DNA from: Streptomyces sp. Root1304
Lineage (GTDB): Bacteria > Actinomycetota > Actinomycetes > Streptomycetales > Streptomycetaceae
Direction: 5' to 3'
NCBI RefSeq assembly: GCF_001426405.1
Contig: NZ_LMEP01000023.1
Span: 62,001 to 126,000 of the forward strand
Length of the DNA: 64,000 nucleotides
Below, piece after piece: positions 43,252-50,511 of this stretch; position 1 is the first letter of the stretch, and the number at the start of each line of letters is the position of its first letter. The notes under the pieces are model-generated. The model ran no database searches, was not told the origin of the DNA, and worked only from the letters and a program-made list of their open reading frames with translations. The translations under genes were made by a program, and so were the position numbers.

Positions 43252-44619
43252 TCAGGCGTCGGCGCCCACCCTGGCGTCCGAGGGGGTCCGGTCCTCGATC
43301 TCCCCGAGGTCGCGGTCGCGGGTCTCGCGGGCACAGGCGAGGGCGACGACGGTGAGCACCGCGGCGGCGATCACGTACAGGGCGATCGGGGTGGAACTGT
43401 CGTAGTCGGCGAGGAGCGCGGTCGCGATCAGCGGCGCGGGAGCCCCGGCGGCCACCGAGGAGAACTGGGCGCCGATGGAGGCACCGGAGTAGCGCATCCG
43501 GGTCGCGAACATCTCGGAGAAGAACGCGGCCTGCGGCGCGTACATCGCCCCGTGCAGCACGAGACCGACGGTCACGGCGAGCAGCAGACTGCCGAAGGTG
43601 CCCCGGTCGATGAGGGTGAAGAACGGGAACATCCACGCGCCGACGCCGACCGCGCCGATCAGATAGACGGGACGGCGGCCGATCCGGTCGGACAGCGCGC
43701 CCCAGAGCGGGATCACCGCGAAGTGGACGGCGGAGCCGATGAGGACGGCGTTGAGGGCGGTCTGCTTGGACAGGCCGACCTGGGTGGTCGCGTACACGAG
43801 GATGAACGCGGTGATCACGTAGTACGAGATGTTCTCGGCCATACGGGCACCCATGGCGATCAGCACGTCGCGCCAGTGGTGCTTGAGGACGGCGACCAGC
43901 GGCATCTTCTCGGCCGTGCCCTGTTCGGACGTGCGCTGTTCGGCCGCGGCGAGGGCCGCCTTGAAGACGGGCGACTCGTCGACGGAGAGCCGGATCCAGA
44001 GACCGACGATCACGAGCACGCCGGAGAGCAGGAAGGGAACGCGCCAGCCCCAGGAGGCGAAGGCGGCGTCCGAGAGCAGCGCGGTCAGCGCGGAGAGCAC
44101 ACCGGTCGCGAGCAGCTGCCCGGCGGGCGCGCCGGTCTGCGGCCACGAGGCCCAGAAGCCACGCCGCTTGGCGTCCCCGTGCTCGGACACGAGCAGTACG
44201 GCCCCGCCCCACTCACCGCCGAGCGCGAAGCCCTGCACCAGCCGGAGCACGGTCAACAGCACGGGAGCGGCGGACCCGACGGTCGCGTGCGTCGGCAGCA
44301 GGCCGATGGCGAACGTCGCCCCACCCATCATCAGCAGACTGAGGACCAGCAGCTTCTTCCGCCCGAGCCGGTCCCCGTAGTGCCCGAACACCAGCGCCCC
44401 GAGCGGCCGCGCGGCGAAGCCGACCGCGTACGTCAGGAAGGACAGCAGGGTCCCGACGAGCGGATCGGAGTCGGGAAAGAACAACTTGTTGAACACGAGC
44501 GCGGCGGCGGACCCGTACAGGAAGAAGTCGTACCACTCGATGGTGGTGCCGATGAGACTGGCGGCGACGATCCGCTTGAGGGAACCGGGTGGGGTGGGGG
44601 AGGGAGTTGCGGCGGCCAT
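43252..44619 (-). CDS. MFS transporter, metabolite:H+ symporter (MHS) family
   Basis: Twelve-helix proton symporter of 455 residues. MHS hallmarks are ASLIGTTIEWYDFFLYGSAAALVFNKLFFP in helix 1, FGHYGDRLGRKKLLVLSLLMMGGATFAIGLLPTHATVG, RLVQGFALGGEWGGAVLLVSEHGDAKRRGFWASWPQ and the second GALSDRIGRRPVY loop. Members import organic acids or betaines such as shikimate, ketoglutarate or hydroxy acids. ATG 44619 has GGAAGTGG upstream. Its position, facing a 3-hydroxybutyrate dehydrogenase and its regulator, suggests a short-chain hydroxy or keto acid as substrate. Confidence 0.9.
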   Translation of the reverse strand: MAAATPSPTPPGSLKRIVAASLIGTTIEWYDFFLYGSAAALVFNKLFFPDSDPLVGTLLSFLTYAVGFAARPLGALVFGHYGDRLGRKKLLVLSLLMMGGATFAIGLLPTHATVGSAAPVLLTVLRLVQGFALGGEWGGAVLLVSEHGDAKRRGFWASWPQTGAPAGQLLATGVLSALTALLSDAAFASWGWRVPFLLSGVLVIVGLWIRLSVDESPVFKAALAAAEQRTSEQGTAEKMPLVAVLKHHWRDVLIAMGARMAENISYYVITAFILVYATTQVGLSKQTALNAVLIGSAVHFAVIPLWGALSDRIGRRPVYLIGAVGVGAWMFPFFTLIDRGTFGSLLLAVTVGLVLHGAMYAPQAAFFSEMFATRMRYSGASIGAQFSSVAAGAPAPLIATALLADYDSSTPIALYVIAAAVLTVVALACARETRDRDLGEIEDRTPSDARVGADA

Positions 44620-44832
44620 GTGCACCACTTCCAGGCAGGTACGGGGACGTTTCGGTGTCGCCACACCGTAGGAAGGGCCAGGTCAGGGGCGTATGTGGTG
44701 GGACACCATAGTTCGGGTGCGCTGTGTGCGCCGGGCCTCCATGGCCTGCTGGTGCGTGCCGGCCGAAGGCCCGAGAGGGGCAGGGGGAGGGGCTGCCCGG
44801 TTGGTGCTGATCGGGCATGTTTTGGTGTTGCG

Positions 44833-44919
44833 GTGCTGACTCCCGTGCTGGTTTCGTGCTGACTGAAATCCCATGTCGGCGCCCCTGCCGACCTCTCCCG
44901 TGCTGACTTGGTGCTGACT
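44833..44919. repeat. Four direct copies of GTGCTGACT
   Basis: The 9-mer GTGCTGACT occurs at 44833, 44856, 44900 and 44911 on the plus strand. The surrounding gap, 44620-45228, contains no gene I recognise. Its GC content is lower than that of its neighbours and it marks the left border of the accessory region. The copies could be integrase or regulator sites or remains of an attachment region. Confidence 0.55.
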
Positions 44920-45228
44920 ACGCAGCGTTGAACTCCGACATCTGCGACAGACCGGTTTCGACGGATGCGCCAAGGTCGGTCGTAGGTTGAACCCGATGTG
45001 TGACGCTGCCGGCTCCGTGGTCGGATAGCCGTTCGCGGCGACTGGTTCGAGTCGTACGACGGCCGTCTGAGGCCTGGGATACGTGAGGCCTACCCCTCCG
45101 AGACGCCGCCGCCATGTGGGGTGTGGCGCCGACGCCTGACATGCGCGGCTCGCCCACCGGCCCGCTATATCTTCCGAAGTGCAGGACGGCGACAACCACT
45201 CCGCACTCGACCGTAAGGGCCCGCCACC

Positions 45229-45915
45229 GTGACCGGACGCATCCCCGAGCCAACCGCGAGCCCGAGTCAGCACGAGGCTTTCGGTGAGGCACGCTGGCCG
45301 ATGGCCACGGCCGTCGTCACCGCGATGGTGCTGACCGTCCTGCTTCCCGACGACCTCCGTCTGGCTCCTCGCTGGGTTCTCCCGGCCGTCGAGGGACTGC
45401 TTCTGCTCGCGCTCATCGCCGGCGACCCGGGCCGGATCGACCGGCGCTCGACGGTACTGCGCACCATGTCGATCGCCTTGGTGGGTGTTCTCGCGCTCAG
45501 TGCCGTCTGGTCCACCGTCCAGCTGATCGACGACATCCTCCACGGCGGCAAGGAGACCGCCTCCGCCACGAGCCTGCTGCAGTCGGGCGGCACCGTGTGG
45601 GCCGGTACCGTTCTGGCCTTCTCCTTGTTGTACTTCGAACTCGACAGCGGCGGAGCTGCCGCCCGAGCCCACCACATTCCCCGCACGCCCGCGCTCGCCT
45701 TCCCCCAGCAGCTCAACCCCGAACTGGCAAGCGCCGACTGGCGGCCCCGCTACATCGACTACCTCTACCTCGCGCTGACCAACGCCACCGCGTTCAGCCC
45801 CACCGACGTGATGCCCCTGGCACCGTGGGCCAAGATCGCCATGGGCATCCAGTCCCTCGACTCCCTGCTCATTCTCGGCCTGGTGGTCGCCCGCGCCGTC
45901 AACGTCCTCGCTTGA
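45229..45915 (+). CDS. Membrane protein, DUF1345-like
   Basis: Integral membrane protein of 228 residues with four to five hydrophobic helices (about 25-45, 48-65, 80-105, 130-150, 200-225). The C-terminal block YIDYLYLALTNATAFSPTDVMPLAPWAKIAMGIQSLDSLLILGLVVARAVNVL is conserved in uncharacterised actinobacterial membrane proteins and recalls DUF1345 and channel-like families (read in part). GTG 45229 is the likely start; TATATC lies about 60 bp upstream as a possible -10. It borders the pseudogene-rich region, but its frame and codon use look intact. Confidence 0.7.
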   Translation: MTGRIPEPTASPSQHEAFGEARWPMATAVVTAMVLTVLLPDDLRLAPRWVLPAVEGLLLLALIAGDPGRIDRRSTVLRTMSIALVGVLALSAVWSTVQLIDDILHGGKETASATSLLQSGGTVWAGTVLAFSLLYFELDSGGAAARAHHIPRTPALAFPQQLNPELASADWRPRYIDYLYLALTNATAFSPTDVMPLAPWAKIAMGIQSLDSLLILGLVVARAVNVLA

Positions 45916-46274
45916 AGCAGTGCCAGGACGGGCCTTCACAGGGGCTCCGTCCAGCCGTTCGTGTGGTGTGAGCGCCCAGCTGTATCCGGGTCCGGACCCC
46001 GGCCACGTCCATGAGATGGCGCAGGCGGCGGTGCAGCGTACGCGGTGACAGACCGAGCTGGGTCGGGGCCGTCAGGTCCGTGAGGCCTGCCAGGAGCAGC
46101 GTGAGGATTCTGCGGTCGAGCCGGGTCGGGCCTTGGGGGCGGACCTCGACGGTCGCTTCGGATTCGTCTACGGGGCCTGCCACGGGCCGCCTGCTGCACC
46201 TGGAGAAAGCGGTGACGGATGGCGTCGACACCCGTGACGACCTCGATCAGATCGGCGATGCTGCTGCCGGTCAT
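45899..46274 (-). pseudogene. Frameshifted HTH regulator remnant (TrmB/LuxR-like)
   Basis: Two pieces of one regulator lie in different frames. The upstream piece (46274 to about 46176) reads IADLIEVVTGVDAIRHRFLQVQQAARG, typical of the linker of actinobacterial TrmB/LuxR-type regulators. The downstream piece (46171-45899) reads LDRRILTLLLAGLTDLTAPTQLGLSPRTLHRRLRHLMDVAGVRTRIQLG, a C-terminal helix-turn-helix. The middle of the protein is missing and the N-terminal domain is absent, so it cannot be functional. Confidence 0.6.
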
Positions 46275-46444
46275 CGTGGCCCGGGTGGTCCTCGGCGAAG
46301 GTCACCAGCGCCCGCTCGGCCGTGCGCGGTGACGGGTGGTCCGTCGCCGGCGGGGGTGTCGAGGGTGGTGTACCAGGCGGCGCCGGTGGTGGTGAGGTCC
46401 GCGGCGGCGGCCAGGACGGTCAGGATGGTCCTCTTGTGCTTCAC
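46271..46444 (-). CDS. Small ORF with signal-peptide-like N-terminus (doubtful)
   Basis: A 57-residue frame starting at GTG 46444: basic KHKRT, then a hydrophobic run ILTVLAAAA, then TTTGAAWYTTLDTPAGDG. The start resembles a Sec signal peptide, but the sequence after it is Arg/Gly-rich and lacks a domain. It overlaps the 5' end of the regulator remnant by 4 bp. It is probably a truncated secreted-protein gene. Confidence 0.25.
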   Translation of the reverse strand: MKHKRTILTVLAAAADLTTTGAAWYTTLDTPAGDGPPVTAHGRAGAGDLRRGPPGPR

Positions 46445-46485
46445 GCTCAGCCCCACATCTTCTTGTAGTTGGCTTTGTGTGTGGA

Positions 46486-46566
46486 CGCGCCCTGGTCGTT
46501 GGCGTACGCCTCCCGCCGCGCAGGTGTCCAGACGCTCGCACCAGCTGGCAGGGAGCGCCATTCCAA
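46486..46566 (-). pseudogene. Fragment of a DUF1524/GmrSD-type HNH nuclease
   Basis: The stretch AGASVWTPARREAYANDQGA corresponds to the conserved block just after the catalytic HNH motif in secreted DUF1524-family endonucleases of actinobacteria (typically W-T-x-A-R-R-x-A-Y-A-N-D). The parts before and after it do not match the family, so only a short relic remains. Confidence 0.4.
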
Positions 46567-46728
46567 ACGTGCGGTACTCCCGGACGCCTGCAGTCGCAGC
46601 GTCCGCTCCCTCGGTTGTGGGACAGTCCTCGCGTTCGGTCCCATGAGGGCTGTCAGTACCGTTCGGAGCCACCATGGGGCTCCTTGCCGCCCAGCCCGGT
46701 TGGCGGTCAACACCTTCGGAAACGAGTC

Positions 46729-47014
46729 TCAGCCACGGCGGCTGGTTGCGAAAGCGATGAAGGCCCACAGACACATGGCGGCGAAGACCGAGGCCGCTGC
46801 TGCCCCGGTCCAGCGGAACATGTCCTCACCGATGTGCGCGAGCCGGGAGGCAATCGCTTCGCCCGGCGTGTTGTGGTCCGCGTCGTTGTTCCTCCCCCTG
46901 CACTGATCGTTGGAGGAGAGAACCCAGGCGATGCCGCGGAGGATCGTGAGGGATGAGGAGAAGGATCACCGCGGTGATGACCGGCGGCAAGAGAGGGCGG
47001 GCTGACACAGGCAC
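46729..47014 (-). pseudogene. Frameshifted small membrane protein
   Basis: On the minus strand one frame from GTG 47014 gives a hydrophobic start (LLPPVITAVILLLIP). A second frame continues as LTILRGIAWVLSSNDQ ... GEAIASRLAHIGEDMFRWTGAAAASVFAAMCLWAFIAFATSRRG before the stop at 46729. Together they would make a protein of about 95 residues with two membrane helices. The second frame has no start codon of its own, so a single frameshift near 46955 seems to have broken the gene. Confidence 0.4.
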
Positions 47015-47029
47015 AGCGTCGCGACCGCC

Positions 47030-47188
47030 TCGAACGAGTCGTTCGGAGGCCGGACCAAGACGTTCACCGACCCCCGTCTCTGCGCGGCCATCGTCGACCG
47101 CATCACCTTCAACGGAACCATCATCGAGACCGGCACCGACTCCTACCGCCTCGCCGGCACCCGAGCCGAACAACCCGCAGCAGGCTGA
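47030..47188 (+). pseudogene. istB: IS21-family istB C-terminal remnant
   Basis: The frame reads SNESFGGRTKTFTDPRLC followed by AAIVDRITFNGTIIETGTDSYRLAGT and a stop at 47188. This matches the C-terminus of IstB/IS21 helper ATPases. The Walker motifs and all of istA are absent, so the insertion sequence is inactive. It shows that an IS21-type element once lay here and was largely deleted. Confidence 0.75.
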
Positions 47189-47239
47189 CCCTCTGATACC
47201 GCTGGACTGCTGGTCAGGTCACCTGTCAGGCTCCGCCTC

Positions 47240-47743
47240 GTGGAGATTCTCGATGTCCTGACCAGCATGGCGAGGACCGGTCGGCTGGGCCCGGTGTTCA
47301 GCGGAGCCGACTGGAACGATGTGACCGCAGCACTCGGCGAGCCGTGGGACATCGGAGCAATGAGCCGGAACAGAAAGTGGCCGCGGCTCCTCGCCTACGG
47401 CGACCTTGAGCTGAGTGTCTGCCGCTGCCGCAAGGTTTCCCTCATCTGCGTCCAGACCTGGCGTGATGTCGTCGAACTCCCTCCGTCGGTTGTCGGGGGG
47501 ACGGGCACCTTCTCGACAGGGCTCAAGTACGTGGACGTCGTTTCCGCCTTGGACAGGGCCGGCTGTTCCTGGGAGCCGCATGCTCCGCTGACCTTCGGCA
47601 ACCAGTGCTCGCTCACGGCGATCGCGTCAGGAGCGAACTTCACCTTCGAGATCCCCGAGGGCGAGGAACCCGTGCTGAACGTCATGGGCCTGCCCGGCGA
47701 CGGACATGACTGCTCCGCACGGACCGCCGGCCGAGATCGCTGA
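47240..47743 (+). CDS. Conserved hypothetical protein
   Basis: A 167-residue protein without a recognised domain. It has a regular alpha/beta-like composition: GRLGPVFSGADWNDVTAALGEPWDIGAM, a beta region LLAYGDLELSVCRCRKVSLICVQTW, and FTFEIPEGEEPVLNVMG. Similar proteins occur singly in Streptomyces accessory regions, next to toxin or immunity genes. GTG 47240 lacks a good ribosome site; ATG 47267 is an alternative start. It is 104 bp upstream of a HIT-family gene on the same strand. Confidence 0.6.
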   Translation: MEILDVLTSMARTGRLGPVFSGADWNDVTAALGEPWDIGAMSRNRKWPRLLAYGDLELSVCRCRKVSLICVQTWRDVVELPPSVVGGTGTFSTGLKYVDVVSALDRAGCSWEPHAPLTFGNQCSLTAIASGANFTFEIPEGEEPVLNVMGLPGDGHDCSARTAGRDR

Positions 47744-47846
47744 CTCAAAGCGCCGTCAAAACTCGGGTTCTGGCACAACTTCCGTGATTCCGCCGGGCAG
47801 CACCCCATTGCGTGACGTGCCGATGACACGTGGGAGTGTCGTCTGC

Positions 47847-48272
47847 ATGCCGTGCATCTTCTGCCAGCTCATCCGCGAAGACCGCGCGCACTGGGTGGCC
47901 CGTGAGCCCCAGGTGTGCGCGTTCGCCCCGCTCAACCCGCTCGCTGCGGGGCACACCCTGGTGGTACCGACGTCCCATTTCACCGACCTCTTTGACACAC
48001 CCGCCGAGATACTGGCCGAGACGACGGCGATGGTCCAGCGTCTTGCCAAGGCAATGCGGTCCGGGCTGAACGCGACCGGCGTGAACGTCCTGAGCGCAAG
48101 TGGTCCAGGCTCGGAGCAGTCGGTACCTCACCTGCACTTCCACGTCGTTCCGCGGTGGCCGGAGGATGGCATCTCTACCTGGCCGGCCGGCCCGTCACAG
48201 CATCGGTTCGTCGGAGATCCAGCCGCGCGAATCGCCGACGCACTGGCCGCAGAGGCACATCACACAACGTGA
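47847..48272 (+). CDS. HIT family protein
   Basis: Histidine-triad nucleotide-binding protein of 141 residues. The CIFCQLIRED start holds the zinc-type Cys pair, PLAAGHTLVVPTSHFTDLFD follows, and the catalytic triad is HLHFHVVPRW. HIT proteins hydrolyse AMP-linked nucleotides. ATG 47847 starts the conserved block; an in-frame ATG at 47823 is possible. Codon usage is slightly less GC-biased than in the core genes. It is unlike housekeeping HIT proteins in having an accessory neighbourhood. Confidence 0.88.
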   Translation: MPCIFCQLIREDRAHWVAREPQVCAFAPLNPLAAGHTLVVPTSHFTDLFDTPAEILAETTAMVQRLAKAMRSGLNATGVNVLSASGPGSEQSVPHLHFHVVPRWPEDGISTWPAGPSQHRFVGDPAARIADALAAEAHHTT

Positions 48273-48402
48273 GTCAGAGCCCGAGACCCGACAGCACCGC
48301 GCCTCGTCGTGGGCTGGGCGTGCCCGGCCAGAACGCTGTCCAATGGGACCCGATCGATATCGCCTGGCGGGGCGGTGACCGAGTCGGGCAGGGTTCCGGG
48401 TG

Positions 48403-49626
48403 ATGAGCGATGAGTACGAGATGACATACGCCCACCCCGATTCCGTCGAGGGCCTGCTGCAACGGGGGCGTGGCCTGGGCGCGGTACGCGCGCTCCAGGA
48501 CCCGCAGGGTGCCGCTGGGCTCGTGTACGACGGGATCCGCCGTGACTGGCGATGGGACGGGACCGACGATCGGACTTTGTACCTGGCGCGGCTGGTCCGG
48601 GACCTGGAGCTGTCCCGGGCGCCGGTTGTGGACCTGCTGGCGGGGGACGAGGAGTCCTGCTTGCGGGCCTGTGAGGTACTGGAGCTGCTGGCTCTTGCCG
48701 GATCGGACGAAGCCCGGGAGGGGCTTCGTGATCATGTCCGGACAGGCGAGCACTGGGTCCGTGTACTGGAGGCGGTATCAGCCGGCTGGCCGGCTGAGTG
48801 GTGGGAAGACCTCGGCGACATCGCCCGCGCTCGGATCAGCGGAGAAGCGGAGCTTCCGTGGCCCTCCGAACCGTGGACAAGGTTCGGGATCGAAGTACAG
48901 AGCCGCCCGTCCTCAACGCGACCGTCACTGACCGGGCTCAGGACCGCAGACCTCCTCCCCCTGCTCGCCGACCCCCGTACGGGAAACGCCACGAAGGTCG
49001 ATGCACTGCGTGCGCTGAACAGCAGAGAGGCCTCTGCAGAACTGATCCCTCTGATCCCCTCGCTTGGCACCCCGGACGGCCACCGACCTCTGCCCCTGCT
49101 CAGGCGGACCGTTGAGCGCCTCGGCACCGCCGCCGTACCCGCAGCCCACGGCTGGGCGCAGGACGAACGCCCCTGGCTGGCCCAGCTGGGAGCCGACATC
49201 CTGGCCGAACACTCCGGGGCCGAGGCAATGCCAGGACTCGTAGAAGAACTCGCAGAGCAATGGACGGCACGGACCTGGTGCGGCCCCGACCAGACGGCCC
49301 GGCGCCTGGCCCGGTTCGGGCCCGAAGCCGCCGACGCCGTGCCCTATCTGCGGCGCTTCTGGCTGCACACCCCGCACTCCTATGAGCGAACGGTCTACCT
49401 GGAGGCACTCGCCGCCATCAACAGGGACGGCCTGGACTACGTCTACACCGAGTCACTCTGGGACTGCGAGGAAACGGCGCGCCTGCTGGGAATCGCCTCT
49501 GCACCAGCGGGCCCGGAGACCCTGGGACGGATCGTCCTGCTGCGCGATGATCCGATGGAGACGCCCGAGGTACGCGCCGCGGCCCGAGCACGGCTGGTGG
49601 CCCCTTCTGATCTACGTCTGACCTGA
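48403..49626 (+). CDS. HEAT-repeat-like hypothetical protein
   Basis: Protein of 407 residues made largely of helical pairs that resemble HEAT/PBS-lyase repeats: LLAGDEESCLRACEVLELLALAGSDEAREGLRDHVR, LLADPRTGNATKVDALRALNSREASAELIPLI and GPEAADAVPYLRRFWLHTPHSYERTVYLEALAAI (read in part). No enzymatic motif is visible, so a protein-binding scaffold is most likely. ATG 48403 or GTG 48400 are both usable. It starts 130 bp after the HIT gene on the same strand and lies within the accessory region. Confidence 0.7.
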   Translation: MSDEYEMTYAHPDSVEGLLQRGRGLGAVRALQDPQGAAGLVYDGIRRDWRWDGTDDRTLYLARLVRDLELSRAPVVDLLAGDEESCLRACEVLELLALAGSDEAREGLRDHVRTGEHWVRVLEAVSAGWPAEWWEDLGDIARARISGEAELPWPSEPWTRFGIEVQSRPSSTRPSLTGLRTADLLPLLADPRTGNATKVDALRALNSREASAELIPLIPSLGTPDGHRPLPLLRRTVERLGTAAVPAAHGWAQDERPWLAQLGADILAEHSGAEAMPGLVEELAEQWTARTWCGPDQTARRLARFGPEAADAVPYLRRFWLHTPHSYERTVYLEALAAINRDGLDYVYTESLWDCEETARLLGIASAPAGPETLGRIVLLRDDPMETPEVRAAARARLVAPSDLRLT

Positions 49627-49771
49627 CCTGTTCGAACAGGCACCCCCGCCTCCAGGTGCCTCCCGCTCTCGGGGTCTGGCTCACTTTCCGTAGAACATGC
49701 ACGCTGAGTATCGGGTGTCAGGCGATCGGAACCCGGCGAAGTTGCCCGGAAACTGACCTGTAGGGGATGTC

Positions 49772-50130
49772 GTGTGGCTGACAGTTCGGACCGTGGAAGA
49801 AGTGGTGCTCCGGCTGGATGAGTTGCTGTTCCCGTCGATCGCCGACGTGACGGTGTTCTCGGTCGACGTGAAAGACGAAGCGGTACGCATAGAAGCCCGA
49901 AGTACGGTGGCCGGGGGCCATCTGTCCCGGGGGCGGGAACTGGTCACGGCGGATTCGCAGCTCCTACCTGCGCTTCCCTGCTGATGTGCCCAGCGGAGGC
50001 AGACGAGTCGTCCTCGGCCTGCGGGTCCGCAGGTTCCTCTGCCCGGGCCGCTCGTGCGGGCGCCGGACCGAGCACCTGCGGTCGACGCTGGCCGCGGTCG
50101 GCCTCGCGCGCGCCGGTCGGGTGGCACCTT
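49772..50130 (+). pseudogene. ISL3-family transposase N-terminal remnant
   Basis: GTG 49772 opens VEEVVLRLDELLFPSIADVTVFSVDVKDEAVRIEARSTVAGG, the start of ISL3 transposases. The zinc ribbon then continues in another frame as CPGGGNWSRRIRSSYLRFPADVPSGGRRVVLGLRVRRFLCPGRSCGRRT (in part), so a frameshift lies near 49915 and one zinc-binding Cys is lost. The catalytic DDE part is absent. The gene is dead. Confidence 0.75.
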
Positions 50131-50216
50131 TGACGCAACCTGGGCGCCACTGGGCTCAGCCGGAGGGCCATCGGCCGCCAACTCCGAATGACCTCCCGCA
50201 CCAACAACTCGTTGCC

Positions 50217-50385
50217 CGTCCGGCACGAGACCCTCCCGTGCCCGTCCGGCACGAGACCCTCCCGTGCCCGTCCGGCACGAGACCCTCCCGTGCCCGTCCG
50301 GTACAAGACCCTCCCGTGCCCGTCCGGTACAAGACCCTCCCGTGCCCGTCCGGTACAAGACGCTCCCGTCCCCGTCCGCTACCGG
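50217..50385. repeat. 26-bp tandem repeat, six full units plus a partial
   Basis: Units start at 50217, 50243, 50269, 50295, 50321 and 50347; the partial seventh starts at 50373. Each has the form CGTCCGGNACNAGACCCTCC plus CGTGCC. The first three units carry GGCACGAG and the next three GGTACAAG, so the array grew in two steps. There are no spacers, so it is not a CRISPR array. It lies between the ISL3 relic and the SpoIIE phosphatase gene, about 130 bp upstream of that start. Confidence 0.9.
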
Positions 50386-50511
50386 CTTCGTGTGGTCATC
50401 TGCAGGGAATCGGCAGGTGGTGGCCCTGATCGGATGACTTGTCGTGCCACCCGGGGCATTCATGGTGCAGGCTTGAGGTTCATGGCGGGGCGCTGGACGG
50501 GAGGTACACCG

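Noticed and set aside
45000..45228. Possible tRNA or attachment site in the gap before the DUF1345-like gene
   Set aside because: No cloverleaf or tRNA 3' end could be drawn from the bases.
50217..50385. CRISPR-like array
   Set aside because: The 26-bp units follow each other directly without spacers and no cas genes are present; it is a simple tandem repeat.
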